Below are positions 16,453 through 25,858 of a DNA stretch of 64,000 nucleotides, piece after piece (position 1 is the first letter of the stretch; the number at the start of each line of letters is the position of its first letter). Made by a program: the position numbers and the translations under genes. Below the pieces are notes generated by a model. The model saw only the letters and a program-made list of their open reading frames with translations, ran no database searches and had not been told where the DNA came from. The DNA is from a bacterium (GTDB taxonomy: Bacteria; Bacteroidota; Bacteroidia; Bacteroidales; Muribaculaceae), in NCBI GenBank assembly GCA_004563195.1, contig SFTJ01000007.1, positions 1-64,000 on the forward strand, written 5' to 3'.

Positions 16453-17223
16453 TCATTCGCGACACTGCGCAAAGAGCCACGGCATAAAATCGGGCATCGA
16501 GAAGGCAGGATTCCAGCTACCATGCGCCACTCCGGGGAATTCGGTATATTTCACCTCGGCACCTGCAGCACGGAGCGCGCGATAAGCCTCACGCGAACCG
16601 TCGAGTGGCACTGTGGTGTCGGCATCGCCGTGATAGATGCTCCACTTGGTGCTTTTTACTGCCGGAGTGATGCGCAACGGATTCACCGTGCCGCAGATAG
16701 GCACAGCTGCAGCAAACAGTTCGGGATATCGTATCACCATATCGTAGGTCGACATTGCGCCCATCGACAGACCTATCACATACACACGACGCGGGTCGAC
16801 GCTTTGCTCGGCAATATATTTCTCTATGAGAGCATGCACGCTGCTGATGAATGCCGACGGACTCTCCTGAATAGGCATTTCTTGCGGAACAAGCGACATC
16901 GGTCGGTCGATATATGCCCCATATTTGCCACTCGGGCACTGCGGGAACAGCACATAACAGGGATATTTCTCACGATTTACGGGATTGAGAAATTGCTGCG
17001 AACCGTGAAAAAGTTGAGCCTCATTGTCCTCGCCACGCTCGCCGGCACCATGCAGAAACACCACAAGCGGATATTTCTCGCCCGGCTGCACTGTTTGCGG
17101 CGCAAGCGCACAATAACGCAAAGTGTCGCCGTCTATAGCGAGTTGACATTTCTCATATCGTTCCTGAGCCATCGCTGCCACGCTCAGCGCCACAGCCATG
17201 ATTAGCGTAATTACATACTTCAT
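16453..17223 (-). CDS. Secreted alpha/beta-hydrolase esterase
   Basis: 256 residues from the ATG at 17223; the frame also has an ATG four codons earlier at 17235. I prefer the later one because it begins a clean Sec signal (MKYVITLIMAVALSVAAMAQ). The fold is that of the phospholipase/carboxylesterase and PHB-depolymerase-like esterases: oxyanion segment VVFLHGAGERG, nucleophile in GLSMGA (Ser153 in the short numbering), acid in HGDADTTVP, and His in VAHGSW. Likely an extracytoplasmic esterase acting on an acylated glycan or small ester; the substrate is not deducible. Probably co-transcribed with the downstream permease. Confidence 0.85.
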   Translation of the reverse strand: MKYVITLIMAVALSVAAMAQERYEKCQLAIDGDTLRYCALAPQTVQPGEKYPLVVFLHGAGERGEDNEAQLFHGSQQFLNPVNREKYPCYVLFPQCPSGKYGAYIDRPMSLVPQEMPIQESPSAFISSVHALIEKYIAEQSVDPRRVYVIGLSMGAMSTYDMVIRYPELFAAAVPICGTVNPLRITPAVKSTKWSIYHGDADTTVPLDGSREAYRALRAAGAEVKYTEFPGVAHGSWNPAFSMPDFMPWLFAQCRE

Positions 17224-17422
17224 AACATTTGCCATACTTATTGTTTTATTTTTCTTATATCAAGCAAAAATAATATTTATTTTGCACATTTCCACACCCA
17301 TTTTCGCATATTTACAAAAAAATCATAAAACCATAGCTTATACCCTAATGCATAGCCCCCGCGCACCTGCCGTATAACCGCATCACCGCCAAGGTGATGC
17401 CATTAACTGCGGCAGCGCCACA

Positions 17423-17516
17423 ATAAACACAGATTATCACAAACATCGCACAGATCAGCACAATATTGTGTAAATCCGCCTAAATCTGTGAAAATCCGTG
17501 GTAAAACAAACCCGCA
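17423..17516 (+). repeat. Dispersed intergenic repeat, copy C
   Basis: Nearly identical to copy B through AATATTGTGTAAATCCGCC and to copy A through GGTAAAACAAACCCGCA at the 3' end, which helps to set the repeat boundary. Confidence 0.9.
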
Positions 17517-17527
17517 TCACCCATACC

Positions 17528-17554
17528 AAAAAAGAGACCTCATAGCGGGGTCTC
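17528..17554 (-). terminator. Hairpin terminator for the minus-strand gene at 17902
   Basis: An 8-bp stem (17534-17541 with 17547-17554, one G-T pair, 5-base loop). On the minus strand it is followed by six T residues (A-run 17528-17533). It lies about 350 bases past the stop of the 17902 gene. Confidence 0.65.
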
Positions 17555-17901
17555 CTTTTATAGTGTGCGTGTTTCATGACATCAACAATCATACAGGGTA
17601 GGTTAACTTTCGTACTCTTATGGATAACGTTTATTTTATGTGTGTTTTACTATAATATCATACTACACTTATCACTAAATCTAATTCTTATCTTATCACG
17701 ATACAAAGGAACAATCAGGCTGTGCAAAATAATTACACATCAATGTTAAATAAATGTTAAAACATTCGCGGTATGTGATTTTCCCTAAAAAGACTTGACA
17801 GATTTGAGAGCGATTAACTAATATTGTTTACAGTTTCTATTTGTTCGCCTGATTTAGGTTTACAATAGTTTTGTTTTATTCCTAAAAAGGTTGTCTGTGC
17901 A

Positions 17902-18708
17902 TTATAGTGCGCTGTGCCAATCTTCTATACCACAATCGCCATTCTCTTTGAAATCGTCGAAATAAGCCAACCATTCGGGCAGTTGTTCTTCCGAGATATC
18001 TCCGCGCAAAATCAAGGATATCAGCTCTTTCCAAGCATCCACATATGCATCGAGTTCATTGCTACTTCCCGAATAACTCAGATTATCGAATTCGGCTGCC
18101 ACATTGAGTTTCTCCAATTTTTCCTCTATATCCGACTCGCTGATGCAGTTGCATTTCAAGCCGCTAAAGAGTTCATCTTCCACCACTTGAGCATATACCA
18201 TACCGCGGGCTTCGGCAGCGGTCAGACGCACTTCATATTCTTCTTCCTCGGCAAACATATAGCTGAATGAAGCATCAGTCACATTGATACGAAATGTGTA
18301 TGAGCCGTCGCTCAAATTCTCCAATTCAGAGCGCAAATCCTCATACTCTTCTTCATCGTCGGGGTCGACATTATTTATGCGGTCCACGAGGTCTTGCAGT
18401 TCAATGGGGACTGAATCCAAAACGGCGATAATGGGGTCGCCTTCGGGCCACGAGCAGTCATAGGCCAAATCGCTCAACTCGCTATCTACATCGAAAATCA
18501 TCATTGGCACATCTTCAAACACTTCGTTGAAACCTATTCGACTATTGAGCACATACATCAGCTCATCGCGCGAAATTTCAAATTCGCTTTCGGTGCAATA
18601 GTCCTCACCGCATGCTCCGCCACCGTAGTAGCCCACTTCGCATCGGAATGTCATAGGCTTTACGCCTTCGAGCAACGCCTTGCGCGCTATTCTTACTTTT
18701 TCTTCCAT
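17902..18708 (-). CDS. Hypothetical acidic protein
   Basis: 268 residues from the ATG at 18708 (MEEKVRIARKALLEGV). The frame is open to an ATG at 18795, but a -7-like box (TACTTTTG on the minus strand, 18747-18754) lies inside that extension, and the extension reads as an uncharacteristic hydrophobic segment, so I take the shorter start. No signal peptide remains, so it should be cytosolic. The protein is very acidic, with runs of Asp and Glu (DPDDEEEYEDL) and scattered Cys in CxEDYC and KCNC contexts. I do not recognise the family. Confidence 0.7.
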   Translation of the reverse strand: MEEKVRIARKALLEGVKPMTFRCEVGYYGGGACGEDYCTESEFEISRDELMYVLNSRIGFNEVFEDVPMMIFDVDSELSDLAYDCSWPEGDPIIAVLDSVPIELQDLVDRINNVDPDDEEEYEDLRSELENLSDGSYTFRINVTDASFSYMFAEEEEYEVRLTAAEARGMVYAQVVEDELFSGLKCNCISESDIEEKLEKLNVAAEFDNLSYSGSSNELDAYVDAWKELISLILRGDISEEQLPEWLAYFDDFKENGDCGIEDWHSAL

Positions 18709-18746
18709 AACTTTATTGCTATTTTGTTTCACAATCATTGATGCAA

Positions 18747-18754
18747 CAAAAGTA
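18747..18754 (-). promoter_or_regulatory. -7 element for the 17902-18708 gene
   Basis: TACTTTTG on the minus strand, giving a leader of about 30 bases before the ATG at 18708. A TTTTTG lies upstream at shorter than usual spacing. Confidence 0.4.
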
Positions 18755-18851
18755 GAAAGCAGATAGGCAAAAATTTTACCCATCTGCTTAAACAAATATT
18801 AAAAAATACTGATGTTTACCGAAAAATCCTATTTCGAGGCTGAAATACTCA

Positions 18852-20444
18852 TCAATAGTCCCATTCGAGCGAGAAATCGTCGACCCAAAGAGTGCTTCCG
18901 TCGCCGCCTGTGAAGAAGTCGCCGTATTTGCTTGCCGATGCCACTATCAATATGTATTTGGGGCGTCGGTTGGTGGCTCGATATTCGAGTGCTATCTCAA
19001 ATTCGGTCCACTGCTCCACCGATTCGCCCTTTTCGAGTTTGCCGTAGGCTATCACATTGGGCGAATTTACGTCGAAGAGCTGTCGATTGTTGGGATTGGT
19101 GCGAATTTCATAAGGAGCGTCCCAATCGGCGAGCGCGATGTAGATGCTGCAAGTGTCGGGGCGGCCCTTAAAATCGGTAAACTCCGACGAGGTGTGACTG
19201 ATATTCATGCAGTTATACTTATAATATCCCTTCAGTCGCGTGGGTCGGCCGGTGAATTCGCGTCCGAAATTGAGGATACCATTGGTGCCATCGGTGCGCA
19301 CATAGTCGCCGGTGAAGAGATTGCCGGCTGCCAATTTGCCCACTACGCCTATGCCCACAAACTTGGTGTTCAACTCAGCCGAATAGCCCTTTGCGCCATT
19401 CCAAGTGTCGCTACCCGGCACACTATTGCTATTGCCGAGCGTGGTAGCGCCCTTGTTGCCGGTACCCCAATAGGCTGTTTCGCCTTCTTTCCACGGACAC
19501 CATATTTTGCCATCGAGCCACCAATCATTGAAGTCGAGATTGGGCACACTATATTCGCTGTCGGTGGTAATTTCTACTGAACCACTCACCATGTCGCCGC
19601 TCACGGCACGCACCTCATAGGTGGTGACAGGAGTCAAACCGGTGAGACGAGCCACGAACGAGCCTCCCTTATGCGTTATCATCGATTCAGGCACCGACGT
19701 CCAGGCTTGGGCGCCTTTTATGCGATATTCAAAGCCGTTACTCTTGCCTTCTTCGGCCGATCCGTAGAGCCAAGCCACGCGAGTCCAAGCATCGGCTTGC
19801 GTGAGCTGCACATCTTGGTCGGAACGAACCACATAGATGGTCCAATTCTCTACGGTATTGTGATATGTTACTTTCACAGGTTTAGCTGTCGAAAAGTCGC
19901 TCACTACACCTTCGAGCTGCGGCGAATAGGTGGAAATCTCGGCAGGACCGAGTTTCATCGAGGTCACCGTAATCTGCGTCAAGTCGGCGCTCTTGGGCAC
20001 ATAAGCCACCACGCGCTTGGCGGGAACATCTATTATCGAGGCGCCCACCTGACCTGCCACCGTGAAGTAGCGCTCTATCTCCTGCTCGGCTTTGATAAGC
20101 CAAGTGTAGTCTTGATAGAGCGAAAGCACCACGCTGAAAGGCTCCGATGAGAGATTGATACCGCCGCGAATGTCGGGGCTAAGGGTGGCATCGTCGGTAA
20201 TAGTATAGTTGGTGATGCGCACATCGCTCAGGTTGGCGGTCTCATCGAGAGTGAGCGTAACCACCTGATTCTTGGTATCGATAGTAGCCTTACCCACCTG
20301 ATGCTCGGCATCGATGCTCAGAAAGGCACATTTCACTATAGGATACGGGATATCGTTTTTCAAGCAACTCGTGGCGATTGCCGCCAAAAGCGTCAATGCC
20401 GTGCTTAGCAATATCGATGATTTGATTATCTTCATTTTCATCAC
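18852..20444 (-). CDS. PCMD-domain surface lipoprotein (last gene of a six-gene operon)
   Basis: 530 residues. A lipobox (AIATSC, Cys27) predicts lipid anchoring. The N-terminal half carries bacterial Ig-like or Fn3-like strands (about 35-300; the repeat VARLTGLTPVTTYEVRAV is typical Fn3). The C-terminal half (about 300-530) is a PCMD (putative carbohydrate metabolism domain, PF13201) region, marked by VPNLDFNDW, KFVGIGVVGKLAAGNLFTG and LWVDDFSLEWDY. It aligns by eye with the end of the 715-residue protein at 22137. PCMD is thought to be a carbohydrate-related beta-sandwich, without proven activity. It lacks the DUF4493 domain of its operon mates. The gap to the upstream barrel gene is 30 bases. 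Confidence 0.85.
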   Translation of the reverse strand: MMKMKIIKSSILLSTALTLLAAIATSCLKNDIPYPIVKCAFLSIDAEHQVGKATIDTKNQVVTLTLDETANLSDVRITNYTITDDATLSPDIRGGINLSSEPFSVVLSLYQDYTWLIKAEQEIERYFTVAGQVGASIIDVPAKRVVAYVPKSADLTQITVTSMKLGPAEISTYSPQLEGVVSDFSTAKPVKVTYHNTVENWTIYVVRSDQDVQLTQADAWTRVAWLYGSAEEGKSNGFEYRIKGAQAWTSVPESMITHKGGSFVARLTGLTPVTTYEVRAVSGDMVSGSVEITTDSEYSVPNLDFNDWWLDGKIWCPWKEGETAYWGTGNKGATTLGNSNSVPGSDTWNGAKGYSAELNTKFVGIGVVGKLAAGNLFTGDYVRTDGTNGILNFGREFTGRPTRLKGYYKYNCMNISHTSSEFTDFKGRPDTCSIYIALADWDAPYEIRTNPNNRQLFDVNSPNVIAYGKLEKGESVEQWTEFEIALEYRATNRRPKYILIVASASKYGDFFTGGDGSTLWVDDFSLEWDY

Positions 20445-20474
20445 TGATTATTTTTCAGAGTGTGGTAAGACATA

Positions 20475-21377
20475 TTACAGATACACCGAAACACCCATAT
20501 TCAGGTTGAACAGATTGAATTTAAAGTTAGCGCCGCTCGATGAGAAGGTGCCCTCATCTACGCCATTGGTCACCTGATGCTCGCGCTTCCAGTACCAACC
20601 AAAAATGCCGAACGACACGTTAAATGCCACCTTTTCCTGAATAAACACACACATACCGGGCGAGAAATCCAGTCGGAAAGCATTGCCGGTCGACTTGGTT
20701 TCCTTGGGTTCGTCGTTATAAAGTCGCGAGAAGGTGCCAGTGCCGCGGTCGTAGCGCAGAGCCACCTCGTTGAAGAGCGCAAAACGGCGTCCGCGGTCAA
20801 GTCCGATGTAACTGCGTCGGAACACCGATACCGACGTGGTTTTGGTCTTATAAGCCACATCGCGCATGTCGAACGAAATGTCGTCCATAATGTCAGCGCT
20901 GAGGCTTTTGAGGTCGAAATCGGTGCTGCTGAGCCCGAATCGCACACCCACTTCCTTGTTGTGCTTATAGAAGTAGCTCATGTGCGGCTTCACCGAGTAG
21001 GATTTGGCGCTGAAGTTAAGATTGCTTATCAGATTGAGCATCTGCAAATCATCGGTGCTGATTTCGCCATACGATGCCTGCAAGCCGAACGAGAATTGCC
21101 CTTTCGGGACGAAGAGGTAGGCGAAAATTCCGCGGTCATAGCGTCCGTAGTTTTTCTCGGGCAGAATGATGCTGATGGTGTCGTTTCCCACTATCACCAA
21201 GTCGACGTCATCGGTTTCGAGCTGCTCAATTACAGCCTGAGGCACATCGCCCACAGAGTCGGGCAGCGCAACCGTATGTTCCGTATTTTCCACCTCGCCG
21301 GCACTAGCACATAGGGGCATCAGCACTGCCACAAGCATTGCCACCGCCATTTGCCATATATTCATTATTCGTTTCAT
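20475..21377 (-). CDS. Outer-membrane beta-barrel protein, paralogue of 21400-22140
   Basis: 300 residues with a Sec signal (cut after CASA, about residue 26). An extra polar N-terminal part (about 27-85) precedes a barrel that starts at LFVPKGQFSFGLQASYGE. Shared landmarks with the next gene upstream are VPKGQ, FNEVALRYD versus INEVNLRYG, SPGMCVF versus QPGLMMF, and ANFKFNLFNLNMGVSVYL versus ANFKVNLFSISIGVAFYL; both end in Tyr-Leu. Predicted outer-membrane protein, perhaps a partner of the lipoproteins in this operon. The function is unknown. Confidence 0.85.
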   Translation of the reverse strand: MKRIMNIWQMAVAMLVAVLMPLCASAGEVENTEHTVALPDSVGDVPQAVIEQLETDDVDLVIVGNDTISIILPEKNYGRYDRGIFAYLFVPKGQFSFGLQASYGEISTDDLQMLNLISNLNFSAKSYSVKPHMSYFYKHNKEVGVRFGLSSTDFDLKSLSADIMDDISFDMRDVAYKTKTTSVSVFRRSYIGLDRGRRFALFNEVALRYDRGTGTFSRLYNDEPKETKSTGNAFRLDFSPGMCVFIQEKVAFNVSFGIFGWYWKREHQVTNGVDEGTFSSSGANFKFNLFNLNMGVSVYL

Positions 21378-21399
21378 TGCATTCTCAAAAGGGGAAAAA

Positions 21400-22140
21400 T
21401 TACAAATAGAACGCCACTCCTATGGAGATGGAGAACAGGTTGACCTTAAAATTAGCCGATTTGGTCTTAGTGTTAGATACATGAACCTGATCGGTAATCT
21501 GCTTATTCTTCGAGTAGCCGAATTCGAGCACACCCACATTCACTTCGAGGGCTGAATAATTGTTGAGAAACATCATCAGACCAGGCTGAACGCCCACATT
21601 GATTGAATGTGTGCGCATAAATGTGCCGGTGAAGTCCTCACCCTCGCCGTTGCTTATCTTCGACTCGCTGAGCCCGTAACGAAGGTTCACCTCATTGATT
21701 ATGCCAAAGCGTTTCGACTTGCCTATGCTCATATAGTTGCGCAGCAATGCCGTGGTGCCGAAATTCTGCGTTATGATATAAGCATTGTCGATGTCGAAAG
21801 AGTCCTCGCTCGACAGCACAATGTCGGCACTATTCAACTTAGTGCGCATTCGGCTGTAGGAAAATCGGCCACCAAGTCCCAAATCGTCCTTCACCATATA
21901 GCACAACATTGGGCTCAACTTGAAGTTGTAGTTGTCGCCATTGATGTTTTCCACCACGAGAAACTGGTAGTTGTCGTATTTACTCTGCGAATAGTCGGCA
22001 CTCAAGCCCACCACCCACTGTCCTTTGGGCACAAACAAGGTTTGCTCTATATTCCTACTAAAATGCGATTGTCCTTGGACGCACAAAGCGCCCAAGAACA
22101 AACACAAAATGGTAATATTTAATCTAATTCTATTTATCAT
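21400..22140 (-). CDS. Outer-membrane beta-barrel protein
   Basis: 246 residues with a Sec signal (cut near QGQS, residues 21-24). The remainder is a small barrel with alternating strands. It is a sister of the gene at 20475 (shared VPKGQ, NEVNLRYG and C-terminal ANFKVNLF blocks). The start codon overlaps the stop of the upstream lipoprotein gene by four bases (ATGA), which implies translational coupling and a fixed ratio with that lipoprotein. The gap to the next barrel gene is 22 bases. The function is unknown; a channel, adhesin or anchor for the lipoproteins are possibilities. Confidence 0.85.
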   Translation of the reverse strand: MINRIRLNITILCLFLGALCVQGQSHFSRNIEQTLFVPKGQWVVGLSADYSQSKYDNYQFLVVENINGDNYNFKLSPMLCYMVKDDLGLGGRFSYSRMRTKLNSADIVLSSEDSFDIDNAYIITQNFGTTALLRNYMSIGKSKRFGIINEVNLRYGLSESKISNGEGEDFTGTFMRTHSINVGVQPGLMMFLNNYSALEVNVGVLEFGYSKNKQITDQVHVSNTKTKSANFKVNLFSISIGVAFYL

Positions 22141-24284
22141 TCATACACAAGTTGTAAATCATCAAGCCACATCTGGCTGCCATTACCACCGCAGAAATAG
22201 TCGCCGTAGTAACTTGCCGAACAAGTAAGGATAATTGCTGATGGTCGTTTGTTGCTGCGATATTCGAGATTGATAGTGAACGGAACCAAGCCATCACCTT
22301 CGGTTGCCTCGGTGAATATGATTGTACCATAGGCAATAATGTGCTCCGAGTTGGAGTCGAAGAGCATTCGCTCACTCGACTTGGTCTTGATAATCTTTGG
22401 CCACGATTCGCCGGTGTTGCTGTCGGTCTCTTTCGAGTCGTCCCACAATGCGATGAATATCTGGCCCTTATCCATACCTGTAGCACCGTCTACCACTCCC
22501 GAATTGTTATCGATGGTTACCGGCGAATATTTCACATAACCGGTGAGTTGTGTAGGACGAGAATTAAACTCGCGGCCCCAACCCAAGATACCATCCGTAC
22601 CATCGGTCTTAAGATACTTGCCCACAAATATGTTACCTGCAGCAAACTTACCAATCGAACCGATACCCACAAATTGCGACTTCATATAGAGCGAACGGCT
22701 GCCGCTGTGATAGAGATTCAGGTCGTAGGTGGTTACATTCTTATTCATGGTAGCAGAGCCGTGGTTACCCGAATCCCAGAACATGCTTTCACCTGAACCA
22801 TATATCAGATAAGCACCGCTGCCGGTCTGCCAGTTTTCGAAACTGTTGTTAGGCAATTGTGCAGCCACTTCGGTGGTGAATGTCATCACATCGGCCACGG
22901 TGAAGCCGTCGCAGATAGCTTGATATTCATAGGTGGTGCCGGCAGTGAGGCCTGTGATGGCTGCACTCATCTGAGTGCCGTCGACTGTGGCATCTACCGT
23001 CGTCCAGTCGGTTGCACCTTGGGCACGATAGCGGAACTGCAATCCGGTGAGGTCGCTCTTGAGGATAGTGCCATAAATGGTGGCGTGAGATGTATACACA
23101 TCATTCACATCGATAGTTACTGTAGCCACCGAAGCGTCGGTAATCTGCAGATGCATTTCATACAATCTCACCTTATCCCTCACGTCGGTAGCCGTGAAAG
23201 TGATGTAGAAATCGCCTTCAGGCAACTTATTGAGCATTTCCTTCGCAAAAGAGATTTTTGCTATAGCATTATCATCGGTTGAGTTATAATCGTAAGTGTA
23301 AGTGAGTCCGGCTGCTGCGAGAGAGTTGCGATAATCCTCCGACATCGACAAAATCTCAAATTCATCGTCGGGCAAGGCGAAGCGGCTTGTAAACAAATTA
23401 TCCTTGCCGTTAACCACCACACTCTTAAGTGCGCAAGCCGATGTGCAATACACAGCCACATTGCTCACAAAAGCGTCGGGCATCGACACCACAGGTTGGT
23501 CGATATTGCGACCGCCATTGAGCATAAATTTGGGTGCTGCAGTCACGGTTACCTCTTTGGTCACTATCTCCTCCTCTGCCACATCGATGGTGATGAGTGC
23601 TCCGCCATTTTCGGCAGGAGTGCTCGAATACGATGCTTTGATAGTATAGAGATATGCCGGTTTCACATTTTCTATCACGCCGCTCTTTTCATACACCGAA
23701 CCGTCGAGCTGTGTGCCCGAAATAGTCCAGTTGAGCGATGTTTCGCCTGCGTCCATCATAAAGTAGCCATTGACACCCTCCTTATCACTTGTATATTCAA
23801 GTTCGCCGGCAGCATTGCCAACCACCACCTTATAGTCGCTGAGTGCTTCGGATATATTACCAAAGTCGACCACTACAGCCGAGTTGGCAAGCTTGCATGT
23901 CACGCTCACCGATTCTTTACTTCCGGCGCTCACTACGAACGCCTGTTCGCCCTTGAAATAGCGGTCGGTGAACGATGCAGGCACACTATCGCCGGCAGCT
24001 GCTGTTACGCGATAGTTTCCGCTCTTCAATACCAATGCATCGGGCAGCGAATTGGTGCCGCGATACTTTCTGATCAAGCCTTGAGAATTGTAGACATATA
24101 CAATGCAATTCTCAGCCAAAGTGGTTTCATCAGCCGCACGAGTGGCGGGCTTGGCTTCGGCATTTACCTTCACATCGAAGTTTACCGAGCCCTCGCCATC
24201 GCTCATCAGCACTTCGTCGGAGCACGATACCAATGCCCCTGCCATCAGGCTGATTGTAAATATTGTTTTTGCTATATTTTTCAT
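22137..24284 (-). CDS. DUF4493 / PCMD surface lipoprotein
   Basis: 715 residues. Lipobox GALVSC (Cys21). Domain order: DUF4493 (about 32-250), beginning after a linker with the TRAADETTL region; a module of about 130 residues (about 255-385) that also occurs in the two upstream lipoproteins; an Fn3-like domain (about 390-475, with AAITGLTAGTTYEYQAI); and a PCMD domain (about 478-715, with QFVGIGSIGKFAAGNIFVG and MWLDDLQLVYE). Lipoproteins with this order are frequent in Bacteroidales and presumed cell-surface; no activity is known. It overlaps the following barrel gene by 4 bases and lies 18 bases behind the 24303 gene. Confidence 0.85.
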   Translation of the reverse strand: MKNIAKTIFTISLMAGALVSCSDEVLMSDGEGSVNFDVKVNAEAKPATRAADETTLAENCIVYVYNSQGLIRKYRGTNSLPDALVLKSGNYRVTAAAGDSVPASFTDRYFKGEQAFVVSAGSKESVSVTCKLANSAVVVDFGNISEALSDYKVVVGNAAGELEYTSDKEGVNGYFMMDAGETSLNWTISGTQLDGSVYEKSGVIENVKPAYLYTIKASYSSTPAENGGALITIDVAEEEIVTKEVTVTAAPKFMLNGGRNIDQPVVSMPDAFVSNVAVYCTSACALKSVVVNGKDNLFTSRFALPDDEFEILSMSEDYRNSLAAAGLTYTYDYNSTDDNAIAKISFAKEMLNKLPEGDFYITFTATDVRDKVRLYEMHLQITDASVATVTIDVNDVYTSHATIYGTILKSDLTGLQFRYRAQGATDWTTVDATVDGTQMSAAITGLTAGTTYEYQAICDGFTVADVMTFTTEVAAQLPNNSFENWQTGSGAYLIYGSGESMFWDSGNHGSATMNKNVTTYDLNLYHSGSRSLYMKSQFVGIGSIGKFAAGNIFVGKYLKTDGTDGILGWGREFNSRPTQLTGYVKYSPVTIDNNSGVVDGATGMDKGQIFIALWDDSKETDSNTGESWPKIIKTKSSERMLFDSNSEHIIAYGTIIFTEATEGDGLVPFTINLEYRSNKRPSAIILTCSASYYGDYFCGGNGSQMWLDDLQLVYE

Positions 24285-24302
24285 TTACCTAAGCAATAAA
24301 GA

Positions 24303-25835
24303 TTAATAAGTTTGGAACTTAATAACACATGTGCCTACTTGGTCGGCATTGTCGGTTACAGTCAACTCAAAGTCGTGATATGCTGCGCCATAGATGCTTA
24401 GCAATGGGATGAATTGAGTGATGTCGAATGTAACTGAAGTCTCATCTACCACAGGAGCATAAGTAGTGCCACTGCTTGTGGTACCGCCATTAGCCACAGG
24501 GAATCCGAGGCCTGCCAATCCTTCGGTCAAGTCAGCACCAGCCGACGAACGACCGGTAGCAAGGTCAAACTCAGTGTCGAGACCCACACCTTGCAGCACT
24601 TCGGCGGTCAAAGTACCCGAATTGATTACTACCTCAAACTTCTTGATGCCATTAGGAGCCGAAATCACCACTTGAGCGGCTTTCAGACCTGCTTCGGTGC
24701 CGAAGAGTCGTGCATCGTTATATGTAGTGAGGTCGATGGTTTCGCTCGAGAACGAAGGAGCAGGCTTCGATTCGCTGTAAGCGGCTTGTGTCACCTTGAT
24801 AGTCTTGCTCAGAGAGCCCATGGTTACCACCACGTTGGCAGTACGGCTTGTAGAAGCCTCATTGGCTGCGGCATTGATGGTAAAGCCGGTAGCTGTGATA
24901 TCACTGATGGTACACCAACTCGGAGCGCTGCTTTCCACAGTCCATGCAGCCGACGAACTTACGGTAATAGCCTGAGAGCTTGCTTGGCAAGCCAGGTTAA
25001 CGTTCGACATCGATGTGGTAAGGAAGTCGAATGGGTCGATAATTTCATCATCTATGTCGATGTCGCGCGATTCATTCACCACTGTCACTGAGGCATCAAT
25101 AGTGAAATTTGAGCTCGAAACCATTCCTGATTCATCGCCGGGTATTGGGTTTTCTTTATAGTTAAATGTGATGATGTAGTGCTTGCGAGGAGCCACATCG
25201 GTCATAATCTTGTAATCCTCGTTGATAAACACACCTTCCACAGTGCCCGAGAACGATGCCACGAGGGTGGTATTGTTCTCATAGTAACGGAAATAGCCCG
25301 AGCGGGTTTCCGATGCAGCAAATTCGAGTACATTTTTCGCAGCCACCTCCACGGTAACCTTCACATCGCTTGCCATCACATTCTTCAAAGCATCGCTATA
25401 TCGCACACTCACACGCACATTCTCAAGGGTGCAAGTCATGGGGTTGAGCTCGGTGATTTTGTTCTTTGCGATTGTGAAATTTTGCTTTGCATAGTAGTAA
25501 GGAGCATCAAACGCGGCATCTTTAACTTCGGCGTTATACACCTCGGCGATGTATTCACCCACAGGGAGGGTGATTACCTCGGGCATTTCGCTGAAAATCC
25601 ACGATTGTTTGAGCAATCCTGTTTTGCCTTCGAGTATGCGAACGGTAAATCCGCTCACATCTACTGTAGCGCGAGTGACGGTGGTTTCTGATGCATCTAC
25701 ATCGATGCTCAGTGTCGACACCTTCAGCTTGCCTTCTTCTTGGCTCTCGCCGTTATAGTTCGGGTCGTCGCATCCGGCAAGCATCAATGTTGCCAGAGAC
25801 ATCATCATAACTAATATATTATATAATTTTTTCAT
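24303..25835 (-). CDS. DUF4493 / BACON lipoprotein
   Basis: 510 residues. Lipobox LMLAGC (Cys22). DUF4493 spans about 37-260 (FTVRILEG, LPVGEYIAEVYN and APYYYAKQNFTI are typical). A BACON domain follows at about 275-351, recognisable from SSSAAWTVESSAPSWCTI and the TVTQ-like end (IKVTQA). BACON domains are thought to bind mucin or other glycans, or to act as spacers. The last 150 residues are the module shared with the genes at 25859 and 22137 (FDITQFIPLLSIYGAAYHDF). There is no PCMD domain. Second gene of the operon, 23 bases behind the first. Confidence 0.85.
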   Translation of the reverse strand: MKKLYNILVMMMSLATLMLAGCDDPNYNGESQEEGKLKVSTLSIDVDASETTVTRATVDVSGFTVRILEGKTGLLKQSWIFSEMPEVITLPVGEYIAEVYNAEVKDAAFDAPYYYAKQNFTIAKNKITELNPMTCTLENVRVSVRYSDALKNVMASDVKVTVEVAAKNVLEFAASETRSGYFRYYENNTTLVASFSGTVEGVFINEDYKIMTDVAPRKHYIITFNYKENPIPGDESGMVSSSNFTIDASVTVVNESRDIDIDDEIIDPFDFLTTSMSNVNLACQASSQAITVSSSAAWTVESSAPSWCTISDITATGFTINAAANEASTSRTANVVVTMGSLSKTIKVTQAAYSESKPAPSFSSETIDLTTYNDARLFGTEAGLKAAQVVISAPNGIKKFEVVINSGTLTAEVLQGVGLDTEFDLATGRSSAGADLTEGLAGLGFPVANGGTTSSGTTYAPVVDETSVTFDITQFIPLLSIYGAAYHDFELTVTDNADQVGTCVIKFQTY

Positions 25836-25858
25836 CTTTTTTACTGCAGTAGTGGTTA

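Larger units (their letters stand above)
17236..17901. other. Long intergenic stretch
   Basis: No gene is supported. It contains a GC hairpin near 17370-17412 (8-bp stem GCATCACC/GGTGATGC), dispersed repeat copy C, a terminator-like hairpin (17534-17554), and AT-rich sequence with no further structure that I recognise. Confidence 0.6.
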
